Part shown: piece after piece, positions 25,447-36,400 of the stretch
Layout of the letters: every line of letters starts with the position of its first letter
Position numbering within the stretch: the first letter of the stretch is position 1
Source: Sitta carolinensis
Lineage: Eukaryota; Chordata; Aves; Passeriformes; Sittidae
Direction of reading: 5' to 3'
Length of the DNA: 64,000 nucleotides
Assembly (NCBI GenBank): GCA_032173965.1
Contig: JAVUNC010000019.1
Location: 10,899,234-10,963,233 of the forward strand
The notes under the pieces: model-generated
Told to the model about the DNA's origin: nothing
Database searches by the model: none
Seen by the model: the letters and a program-made list of their open reading frames with translations, nothing else
Translations under genes and position numbers: made by a program

Positions 25447-26145
25447 GACATTGGGGTATACCTGGAATGGAGCTGCAGTGGGTTGCAGGAGGGGACAGGG
25501 ATCTGGACATGTTCTTGTCCTCATCTTCTGCACACCAGTCCCCGCCTGCTCAGTGAGGGGGGATATACCACACCTGCACCCTGTGGGCCAAGACCCGTGA
25601 AGGTGAGGCCAGCGAGACTGGGTCCATGCACCCTCCAACACCAGCCAAGACACCATGCCATCTGCCTCCCATGTCCCCCAACAGCAGCCTGGGACATGGA
25701 TTGGCACCAGCCAGCAGGGCCCCAGGAAGGGCTCTGAGCCCCACTCCCCGCAGATGCACCTGCCAGGCCAGCCCTGTAGCCAGCCAGGGTCCCAGCTGGG
25801 CTGGACCCAGGCAGGTTCCCCAGTGCTGCAGCCAGCCAGATTGCTCTGTGCAGGGGGCAGGTGCTGAGCAGGGCCCACTACCCCTGTACCACCCTTGCCA
25901 GCCCCACTGCCAGCCTTGCACTACTGTGCTGGCCCTGCCCTCCACAGAACAGCCTCAGCAGTTTTTCCAGTCCCCCTGCAGCTCTGCTGCTGAGGCTGAT
26001 CTCTTCATCTCCCTATCCCTTCCCAACCAGCCCTACCCCATGGTGCTGCCAGCTGGAGGTGTGGGATGAGGGCACCTGAGTTTTTTTTTTACAAGATTCT
26101 ATTTTTTTTAAATTTATTGTATGGTTACTTTTCGGGATTAATTTT

Positions 26146-26151
26146 AATAAA
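26146..26151 (+). other. Poly(A) signal of the PACS gene
   Basis: An AATAAA hexamer in AT-rich sequence, 700 bp after the PACS stop codon. It is the only strong signal in the interval and is followed by a GT-rich stretch (GTATGTGTATGTGTATG) fitting a downstream element. Confidence -1.
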
Positions 26152-26393
26152 TTAATGCTGTTACCATTATGGTAGGGTATGTGTATGTGTATGCCCCTGT
26201 CTCTCAGGGCATGACTCAGCACAGCTTGGAGAGAACAAATTTGGGCAGGGTGCAGCTACTACCCTCACTCCAGCAAGCACGAGTGTTAGGGCTGCTTGAG
26301 CACACAGGGGTATGGCCTGGCCAAACTCCCAGCCAATGGACCAGCTTAACTCCCTGAAAGAGTACAAGGTGTGACTGGGCGGAGTTTGGCTCA

Positions 26394-26399
26394 TTTATT
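26394..26399 (-). other. Poly(A) signal of CUL7
   Basis: The plus strand reads TTTATT, giving AATAAA on the minus strand, 73 bp beyond the CUL7 stop codon. It faces the PACS signal at 26146-26151. Confidence -1.
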
Positions 26400-26471
26400 T
26401 AAGTAAAACTCAAACGTGTTTAGGAAGAGACAGACTGGATTCAGCCCAAGTCCTCCCAGCCAGGTCCTCGT

Positions 26472-29400
26472 CTACCTGAAGGTGGAAAAAGTCTGTCTCC
26501 TTTCTGCAGAGGCCAGGCTTGCTGCTGTTTTAATCTCTACAGTCTGGAAGGCAACCTGTGGTGGGACCTGAGAAGTGGGGAACGTTGTGGTTTCAGCGGA
26601 GATGTATTCCAAGACGTGAGGCCTCCCCTCCTGGCGCTGCAGATAGCCCTGGTTCAGCAGGTGTAGGATGCAGGACAGCACATCCACGCTGTGGCAGCAG
26701 AAGCTCAGGAACTGCACCCCTGGCCCCAACTCGCCCTTCTGACAGGCACTGATCACCTATGGCAGCAACGGAGCCTCAGTGCAGTGGCTGCAGCCCCCAT
26801 GCAGCCCCTGTGCCCCCTCTGCCCACCCCCATACCCTGAACACCAGGCTGTCGATGTGCAGCTGCTTCTCTGCCTTGAGGATGCGGGTGATGAGGCAGCA
26901 CAGGACGTTCCTCTTCCTCTCCAGGGCGCTCACCTCGGCCCTCTCTGTCCGCAGGTACCTCTGCTGGGGCAGCAGCCTCAGCTGGCAGGGCTGGGCCAGG
27001 GCTGCCTGGTTCAGCCGCAGCAAACCTGGAGCCAGCACCCAACCCAGGCTCAGCCAAGCCTCGAGCTGGGCCCTGAAGGAGCCCCAGGACACACGTGGGG
27101 CTGAGGGACCCAAGCTGGGCCTCCTGCAGCTGCCTGCACTGCTGGCCACCCCAGCCCTGTCCCCTACCTGTGGCCCCAGGACCCAGCTACGCACACAGCC
27201 CCTGACCTGAGACCCAACCACCCACGCTGACCCACGCGCCGTGCACGGCCCCGAGCCCCACCCCACCCGTCACCCCCAGCCCTACCCCGGCCTCAGGCCC
27301 CACCCTGGCACACACACCTGTGCCTCAAGCACCAACACACGAACCCAGCACCCTCTCCAGCCCTACGAGCTCGTGCACCCCTAAGCCCAGCACCCCTCGG
27401 GGTTCAGGCCAGCCCCTGCCCTGGGTGCCCCAGCCCCACACTCACCCCCTGGAGTGCAGCTCCCCACCAGCACGCCCTGGCCCTGCGTCAGCGGTGTCAG
27501 CGCGTGGTGCACCAGGTCAGCAGGGAGTCCTGTGGCCTGCAGCAGGGCCTCCACAGCCACCTCCTGCAGTACGGGGTGGGAGGGCAATGGCCAACACTCA
27601 CTGGCCACAGGCCTGGCCTAACAGTGGGGTCCTGTGGCCCAAACACTGCTGGAGACCCCACCTTCCCCACCAGAAGGGAAAGGAGGACACAACCCTGCCA
27701 TGCTCCAGCCTCCACTGCCTCCCTGGCCCCACCGTGGCCCCAGCCCCTACCTGGGCGCTGTTGAAGCACAGCAGGATGTACATCTGCAGCGTGGACACGT
27801 GCAGAATGCAGTCTCCAAACTGCAGCTCGGCATGGCCCAGCCATGTCCACTGCAGCCGACGGGGCTTCGTGCACTCCCAGCCCAGCTGGCTCTGGCCTGC
27901 CAGGGACAGTGTTAGTGCCAGGGACCGGCCCTGCCAGGCACTCCCAGCCCACCACCACTTGTGGCTGAGCTGCCCGGCAGGGTCTAGGCACACCCCCAGA
28001 CACAGCACTCACTCTGCTGGCAGAAGTCAGCAAACTCATCCAGTGGCGAGCTCAGCACCGCCGGGAAAAACCTCCCAGGGTTATCCATGTAACAGAGCGG
28101 GGAAACAGGCCAGCAGCGCGGGGACAGGGCCAGCACCTTCACCTCTGGCCCCTCTGCCACTGAGGCTGCTCCCAGCACCTGGGCACAGGGGCACGAGGTC
28201 AGCTCAAGTCAGCCTCTGGGATCCCTGTGAGGAAAGCTGTTGTCCTCCAGCCTCCCACGCCCCCACCCCTCTCACCTCATCCAGGCCCGTGTCCAGCTCC
28301 AGCAGCCGCTTATCCTGCTCCTGCAGCTGGAAGAGGTAGAACTGCCGCTGGAGCTCCTCAGACTCGGCCAAGTTGCTCAGCATATCTTGGGGAAAGCGGC
28401 TGGGGAAGCACAGCCCGATCTGCTCCACGATGCCTCCTTCCAGCCAAGACGGCCCTTGTGTCAGGAGCCGGTCCCCCAGGTAGAGCCTGCCATGGCCACC
28501 AGCTGCAGTCAGGGCTGGGCCTGAGCCCTGTGGCCATCAGCCACCCACCAGGAGACAGCCACAGGCCCGAGCCTGGCCTCACCCCATGGCACACAGGCCT
28601 GGCAGCACACACGTGTCCCCTCCCTGTGCCCAGCAGGGAATGTGATTCCACACACTGGCAGCACCCATGGGCCCTCCACACTCCCTGACCCCATAAAAGC
28701 AGAGTGGGAGCACCACTGCCATGCCAGGCCATGCTGCACCAGGCCCCTGGTTCCAGGGAGACACAGCAGCCTCACCTGTAGAAGTGTTCAAAGGTGTGGG
28801 CAAGCTCCAGGCCACTGAAGACGACAAAGGGCTCCAAGAACTGCTGCAGCCGCTCCAGAGGCCCCGTGCTGCCCGCAGGCCTGCGGAGCTCCTGGATCTG
28901 CATGTCAAGGTAGCGAGCAAACTGCTCACTCACCTGCAAGGGACAGGGCTGGCTGCAGACAGGACTCACCAGGTGCCCACAGGGCTGGGCTGGGGCAATG
29001 TCCCTGCAGGGAGCAGCCTGGAAACTCTGGCAGTCCCGGGCAGGGGCTGAGAGTGCCCAGGCACCAGCCCAAGGCAGGAGTGTGCCAGGGATGAGCACCA
29101 CGCACCTGAGCTGGGCACAATCTGGGGTTCCAGGGCAGGGCTCTGCGGATCGGGGGGCAATAGGACACCACCCACCCAGAGCTTGCCCCAGTACCGTGGG
29201 CCAGGGCATCTCCCCAGCCCGTGCCCAGGGCCACGGCACCGGGCCATGCTCCCTTGACTCACGTGCAGGGCGGTCAGGAAGGAGAGCTGCAGCAGAGCAC
29301 CCGCAAAGCCCTGGCCCAGGGCCAGCACAAAGGCGGCCTGCTGCCCAAAGAGCTCCTCTGTGGCCCCACGCAGGCGCTGGTACAGCCGGCAGTACCGCTC

Positions 29401-30403
29401 CGCAAGGTCCGGCGCCTGCCCCGCCGCCTCCAGGAACCGCTGCACCTGCGGGAGCAGTGCCAGGGCTGAGCCCGCAGCAGGATGTGCCCTCGGAACATCC
29501 CAGCCCTACCCTGCCCTGCCAGCACCAACTGCCTGCGTCCCTGCTGGGGCTCGGGGCCCTCGTGCTGCTGTGGGGCTGGGGCAGGGGCTGCAGAGGCAGA
29601 GGGAGGCATAGCAGCAGCCCAGCAGGAAATAGCAGCCCGACACAGGACCTGTCTCCTGGCCCGCAGCATCAGCCTGGGCACAGGGCATGGCTCACACCCG
29701 AGCCATAAAAGGGTGGCAAGCACAGCAGGGCTGTCCCTACATTGCTCCAGGCTCCGTGGAAGCCAGGTAGAGCCGTGTGCCCTCCCTATGGCACTGCCAG
29801 ACCCCACTCCCTGCTCCAACCACCCAGGGAAGGTCCCACACCCCTCCCAGTCGGCCCTCCAAGCTCTACCTGCTGCTGCACCACACCACGCCAGCACCGT
29901 GAGATTCCCCACAGGCCTCTCGACTTCTCCACCACCACCTTTGCACTCCTGGCCAGCACCTCCTTGTTCTTCCCCTCCTTCCCACCTGCCAAGGGTCAAC
30001 CGCGGGCTCAGTTTGCCTCCATGGGCAGGCCCCGCACACCGACCTGCCACAGCAGGGCTGAGGGGATGCTGGGGAGGCACAGCCACTGCTGGGGCATGAC
30101 CACGAGCCTTCCCTGGCTCAGGAGCCTCTGTGCCATAGGACACTCCCCAGAGGAGCCCCATGGCCACAGCCTGGCACTCTGGCCCTGTGCCTGCCCAGCC
30201 CCACACCGGGGCAGCCCCTGGCTCACCAGCTGCTCTGGTCTCCTCTGGCTCGGGGCCACCGGGGTCCACGTGCACCAGGAGCTGGGTCAGGTGGCGCACG
30301 CAGGAACCAAAGGCAGCCCCGCGTCCCGTGGCACGGCGGGGCAGCTCCACGCTCTCCAGGTACTCACTCAGCAGCCAGGCCAGGGGACTGACACCATCGG
30401 AGG
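26472..30403 (-). other. CUL7 exons 20-29: cullin homology and WHB domain
   Basis: Exons 30403-30227, 29985-29870, 29445-29263, 28933-28776, 28486-28276, 28178-28013, 27896-27751, 27563-27446, 27025-26835 and 26756-26472. Landmarks are [86 protein letters not shown] and [18 protein letters not shown]. The Lys in RILK (about residue 1851) aligns with the neddylated Lys of human CUL7. The last exon gives [20 protein letters not shown] and the stop at 26474-26472. The region just before the WHB domain is shorter than I remember for human CUL7. Confidence -1.
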
Positions 30404-33400
30404 CTGCGAGGACAACCAGACTCAGAACCAGGTGCCTCTGCCTGGGGCACGGCTCGGGTGGGTCCCGGAGAGCACAGGGTACCTGGGCTGGTGATGTTCT
30501 GCACCAAGGGGTGTACCAGGGCCTCCCAGAACGTCCTGCCCAGTGCCTGGGCTGCCTCGTCGGCCGGAAGGAAGTGGTTGGCAAAGCCCTGCTCGTGCTG
30601 CAGTGCCTGGTTCAGTCTGCAACAGTGACCAGGCAGCACATGGTGCCGAGGGCTGGAGAACTCCCATGGGAAAGCAGAGCACAGTGGCTGCTCCCTGCTC
30701 TGCCCCTTGCCAAGGCACGATGGCTCACTGGCCCCACTAGCCCCATGAAGCCAGGGAGGGCCTCTTGCTGTCTCTGGGACCTGACCCCAATGGCCCTCGG
30801 GGCCCTCGCAGCCCCTGCCAAACAGGGGCTATGCAATGCCTGTGGCCATGAGATCCTGCTGTGCCTAGCCAGCCTCCATCAGGATTTGCCAGCCCCTGTG
30901 GGGACCAGCACCCTGCTCTGGGGAGATTAGCCCAGTTTAAACCCAGATGACCCCAAGGTGGCCCTGGCCAGGAAGGACCACTGGTGGCCAGGAAGGAGCA
31001 AGAGCCCCTCCCATCCACGTAGCACAGCCAGCTGCTCCTTTCCCAGCCCTGCAATCCCCTCACAGGCTGCCAGCCATGTTCCCCGGGGCCCTGGGACAGC
31101 AGGGATGTGATGGCACAGCCCGGGCACAACTTACCTGCCAAAGAGCTGCAACAGCTGCCTCCGGTCTCGGCAGATCTCCTGGCTCCAGGCATGAGCCCGA
31201 GCAGTGCAGGAGAGGAGCGTCCGCCGGCACAGCTGCTCCTTGAAGATGGGCCAGAAAGTGGGCTTGGGACCCAGCACCTCGATGCCACGCACACGTGTGT
31301 CAATGCCACCCTGCGGGACAGCAGGACCCTCAGCTCCTCGGGCACGGCCCTGATGCCCCACCCTGCCCACTCCAGGCCCAGCCCCTGCTCCCCTACCTGC
31401 TGGCACCGCTTCACCCGGATCTGGATGACAGGCCAGAAGCGGGTCATGTTCTCCAGCAGGATCACTCTGCTGTCCGAGGGCAGGATGGTCACCTGCAGGG
31501 AGGCACTGAGCCCTCAGCATGACAGGCAGCCTGAAGAGGCTCCTGCAGCGCAGCTCCTGCCATTCCCACCTTCCCCAGGGCACCTCCCAGGGCCTCACAC
31601 CAGGGATAGACCTCCAGGGGGCTCAGCAAGGACCAGCCTGCCACTCCCGCAGGGACTCACCGCATTGAGCTCAGTCCTGATGGTGGCAGGGCTGTCCCCG
31701 CCCAGCACCACGACCCGGGATGGCATGTAGCTGGAGTCCTCGCTGGCCACCAGCATGCTCAGCTCCCTGCAGCACGGCAAACACGGCGCTGCCCAGCCGG
31801 CCCCAGCTCCCTGCCCTAGTCCCTGAGAGCACCACGCCCTGCCGGCCATGTCCCGCTGCCCCCAGGACGGGGCCACTGTGGCAGGGCAGGCACAGAGCCC
31901 CAAGGCCCTCTCCTCACACACAGCCCTCCCGGCCCAGTCCCACCTGATCACCACTCCACACTGCATGTGCACAGTGATGAAGTGGGAGCCGGTGCTGCCG
32001 TTTGACTCCCAGTACGTCTTGGGGTTTCTGTCCATGAGCTTGCTGGCCTGGTGTGAGTTGGAAGAGACCTGCACCTTCTCCCAACATTTGTCCTCCTTCA
32101 CCTCCATGCTGGAGCCTGTGGGCAGAGCACATGGAGCTTCCAGCCACCGAGTCTGGGCTCAGCTCCCCTGCCTGCACTCACCTTGGCATAGGTTGTGCAG
32201 GAAAACATCAAAGAAGGGAATGCTGATGGGCTGGTGGCTCCGGCGGTGCTCCTCAATCTGCCCCAGGACCAGCTGTGGGATGGGGCAAGGCTCTTACCAG
32301 CGGCCCCACGTCCTCCTCCCCTCATCCCCTGCACGGCTGTGCCAGGCAGAGAGCACAAGGCCGATGTCCCTCAGCAGCAGGGACAGCCTGATGCCCCCAG
32401 ACCCAACCCCCTGGTGCAGCCGTGCCTTCCCAGGCCCACCTGGATGCAGCCAGCCAAGATGCTGCTCGTCAGCTTCTTGTAGAGGCCGGCGTACTTCTCA
32501 CACTCCATCACCAGGCCGAGCAGGGCCGGCGCCAGCGATGGCACCGTGCTGTGCTTTTCCAGGGCTTTGGACAGAGCCTCGTGGGTGCCCACGTGGCACA
32601 TCACCACCACACAGTCCTTGCTGGCACTGCCCAGGCGGTGCAGGAAGCCAACAACCTCCTGCAGCACCTACTGAGACACAGCTGTGAGCAGACGGGGCAC
32701 TGCTGGCACCTCCCCGGGCCCCCCAGCAGCCGGAGCTGCAGCTCCATTCCCCTCATCCCAACCCCACCAGCACCCACCAGAGCCTGGCCAGGCACAGCCA
32801 GACTGGGCATGCGGCCACCAGGACACGGCCATGGCCAGGACAGCCGCTTCCCACCTCTCCCAGCACCTCGGACACAAGGCCAGGTTGCCAACAGCAGGGC
32901 CCTGCTTGCCCAGCGCCAGGCCTGGCTGAGGCACAGCCAGCACAGCCACCCTGCCTGCCAGGGCTCCCGGGGCCCCTCACCTCCCAGCTGCTGCTGTGGG
33001 TGCTCAGGAAGGACACACAGGGCTCCACACACTCATGCCAGGGCAGCACGTCCTCCTGGTAACTGTCCAGGAACTTGTTCAGGATCCTGGGTGACGGAGG
33101 GGGCCTGCTCAGGCCAGGGACAGCAGTGCTACAGGCAGCCCTGCTTCCCTGCCCCACCTGGAAGGCAGTGCTCAGAGACTGGGAACCAAGTGCTCAGAGA
33201 CTGGGAACCAAACCCTGGCATCTTGCACACCCCACCAGCACCCAGCCACGTCCTCTACTCTCCCTGCATGTCCCAGTCAGCACCCAGGCACAGCTGACGT
33301 GTCCCCACACGGCCCTGTGCCCAGGACACACTATCAGCACCTGCCTACATGCTGGGGTGAGCCTGCCCCCAGCGAAGAACACTCCCACCAGGACCCACGA

Positions 33401-36400
33401 ACATGCACAGGGTCTCCTCAACATGACCACCAGCACTCACACCTGCTGAGGAGTCCCAGACCCTCCCAATAGCCCTGCACCCACCTGAGGATGCTCAGGC
33501 TCACGGCCTTCTCTGTCCCCAGCAGCTCCAAGCTGCGCAGCAGCAGCTGGAAGCAGCTGTGGTCCTGCAGCAGCTGGGCCACCTGGCCAGAGGCAACAGG
33601 GCCTTCACTGCAGAGCTGCCGCTCCAGGGCCACCACCACCTCCTTGGTCAGGACGCCATCGTCCAGGCCACCCAGCAGCATCTGCACGCCCTTCGGGTCC
33701 AACAGGGCCTCTCTGCCTGCCACGACAAGGACACGTGAGCCCAGCCCGGGCTCTCACTCGACAGCAGCAGCCCCTCAGGGTGCTGTACCCCGCCAGGCCA
33801 GGCAACCCTGCCCGTGGAACCTGCGGGGCCATGGCACGGGCAGGGTGGGCAGCACGGTACCTGCTGCCTCCGGGCCCAGGTGCTCTGCCAGCTGATTGAT
33901 GGCGCTGAGGGCCAGCACTGCCTGGGGGCAGCCGCTGCTCTGCCCCTCCCTCCAGCAGCTCTGCAGCACCGACAGGAGATCGCAGCTCACCAGCTGCTCC
34001 GCCAGGCCCCGGTGCCCATCCATCAGCATGTTCACCACCAGCAGGCCGTTCTGCACCCCTGAGGAGCCCCTGCAGGAACACAGCTGTGCCACTCTCCTCC
34101 CCCAAGCACAGAGCCTCCCCTGCATCCACAAGCCACCTGCCCGCCCTGCCCGTCCTTCCCCCTGCAGATTCCCCTCAGCCGCTCCCCACACTCTGTCCCT
34201 ACCCTGGGACCCTCTGCATGGTGCTCAGGGCAGCAGGGATGCTGCTCAGCAGGCTGGCACAGCCCTCGCTGGAAGCAGAGCCGATGCTGGCAAAGATCTC
34301 CTGCATCATCTGTGCATCACCGTGGTTCCAGGGCAAGCACTTCCCACCGGCACCTCCCGGCTCACCGTCCGCAGCTCCCACCAGCACCTTCAGGGCCTGA
34401 GAGGACGAGAACAGAGCCCAGGGCAGCGGCCCCTCCGCCACGCCCGGGGCTGCCCACGCACCCCCGCCCGCCCAGGCACCCCCGGCACTCACCGCCAGCC
34501 CGGCCTGCTGCACCAGTGCGGAGCAGCCGTGCTGCTGCATGCAGGCCAGCACGGCCCGCACGCCGCCCTCCGTGGCAAAGGGCACGCGCCACTCGTAGCG
34601 GGCCAGCAGCACGGCCAGCAGCCGCAGCGTCACCGCCACTAGCGCCTTCTCTGTCACCTCCGTGCTCAGCAGCTCCACCGCCACCGACACCAGCTTCTCC
34701 CTGCACGGGACAGGACACCTCAGGCACGGCCTCCTGCCACTGCCGCTGCCACGACACCACCTTGGGCCCTGCCAGCCACCTCCTTCCTGCCAGCGCTGCA
34801 GCTGGGGCAGCCCCGCCAATGAGCCTGCCTGGGACAAAGGGACACAAAACCCTCCTTTCCTCTTGCACATGCCACCCTTCACGCTCCCACTGACACCTCC
34901 GGCTCTTCCAGCTCAGCACTGTCCCGCACCCTGCCCACAAGGCCCTCCCCAGGCAGCAGGAGGGGTGTGCAGCACCCCAGGGCTCACCCAGCACTCCCGG
35001 TGCCCAGCCCGCCCTGGCCTGGGACGACTTGCTGCTCCGACTTGGGCTCCTCCTCCAGGATCTTCAGGATGTGCTTGAGCCCAGCCAAGCGCAGCCCCAC
35101 CGCTGAGCTGCTGCTCTGGATCACATCCACTGCAGCTGTAACCTTGGCCAGCGAGCCGCTCTCACTCAGCCCCTTGGAGCTGCCCAGCACTGGCCGGAGG
35201 GACAGAGGCGTCAGGGCAGCGGTGACACCTCCAGCAGCTCCCAGGGTGCCACGCGCCCACAGAGCCAGCACCCACAGGCACCCCCACTTCAGGCAAGCCC
35301 TGCCTGCACGGCCCCCACACACAGCCCAGAGCCTTCCCCTGTGGAGGCAGCAGCGCCGCTGCCAGCACTGCGCCCGTGCCCCAGCACGTGGCAGGACATT
35401 ACCCGGGCTCTGCTCCTCCGTCACCTCTGGCAACGACAGCCCTTCCCTCTCCAAGAGCTCGCTGAACAGCTGGGAATCCGACTTCACCGCCACACTGTGG
35501 GCTTGGGGCGGCCCTGGGGCTGCACAAAGGTCTCCCTCCGCCGCCTCGGCCACCGTGCCTTCAGGGCCGCTGCTCCTGCAGCCGTCACCCTCTGAGGACA
35601 CTGCCGTGCTCCCTCCACCATCCTGCTCTGCCCCGCGACCGAGGAAGTGTCTGGCGTAGACACGGGAGCCGCGCAGGCACGCAGAGAGCTGCCCTGGCAC
35701 CGCTTCTCCAGGACCTGCAGCACCTCCTGGGCCAGCTCCGAAGGCACCGACAACTGCATCAGGGCTTCTTCATCCACCTCCGACAGCCACACCCATGGGA
35801 GCAAATTAATCCCGGCCTCGACACACACCCCACACCCCTTGTGGCGGCCACTGGCACAACGGGCAGAAAGGCTGCACCGCCAGAGGTGCCAGGGCTGCTC
35901 TCCACTGCCACTCTCCCCCGGCTGTCCCCAGCCCAATTCCCACCCGTGCTCACCACCCACCTGCCACTGGCACAATGACCCCACGGCCTTGCCCCACCTG
36001 CCCAAACCTCGCTGCTCAGTCGCTCTTCCAGTCAGGGGACACTGCCTTTCCTCTCACCTCCACTCACTGCTCTGCTGGACCAAGCTCCCTCTGCTTTTAC
36101 CATCCCCACTCACCCTCCCATTTCTGCCCCGTTCAGGCTGTCCCTGCACACTTGCCTGGTCTCCTCTGGGCCTGGTCCCTTCCCTAATGTTCCCTTTGCT
36201 CCTCCCTCCCATTTCCCTGCTGCAGGCACAGGCCCCTACCTGCTCTCCCTGGTGCTGCTGGATGAGACAGGTGATCTCTTTCTGCTCCTGTGCTTCCAGC
36301 TTCCTCACAAAGAAGAGCAGCTCCCACCACTCGGCACGGCTCAGTGTCTCTGCAGCCTTGGGCAGCTGCTGCCCCAGGTAAGGCAGGGAGTACAGGCCCC

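Larger units (their letters stand above)
25447..26471. other. PACS 3'UTR and tail-to-tail intergenic space with CUL7
   Basis: The interval holds the PACS 3'UTR up to its poly(A) signal at 26146, about 240 bp of spacer, and the CUL7 poly(A) signal at 26394. No additional gene is seen. Confidence -1.

Noticed and set aside
27320..28339. Plus-strand open frame of 339 codons
   Set aside because: It is antisense to CUL7 exons 24-27, Pro/Ser/Ala-rich as GC-rich antisense frames are, and resembles no known family.
29274..30584. Long minus-strand open frame of 436 codons
   Set aside because: It runs through several CUL7 introns and agrees with the CUL7 protein only in pieces; the splice-defined exons explain the conserved parts.
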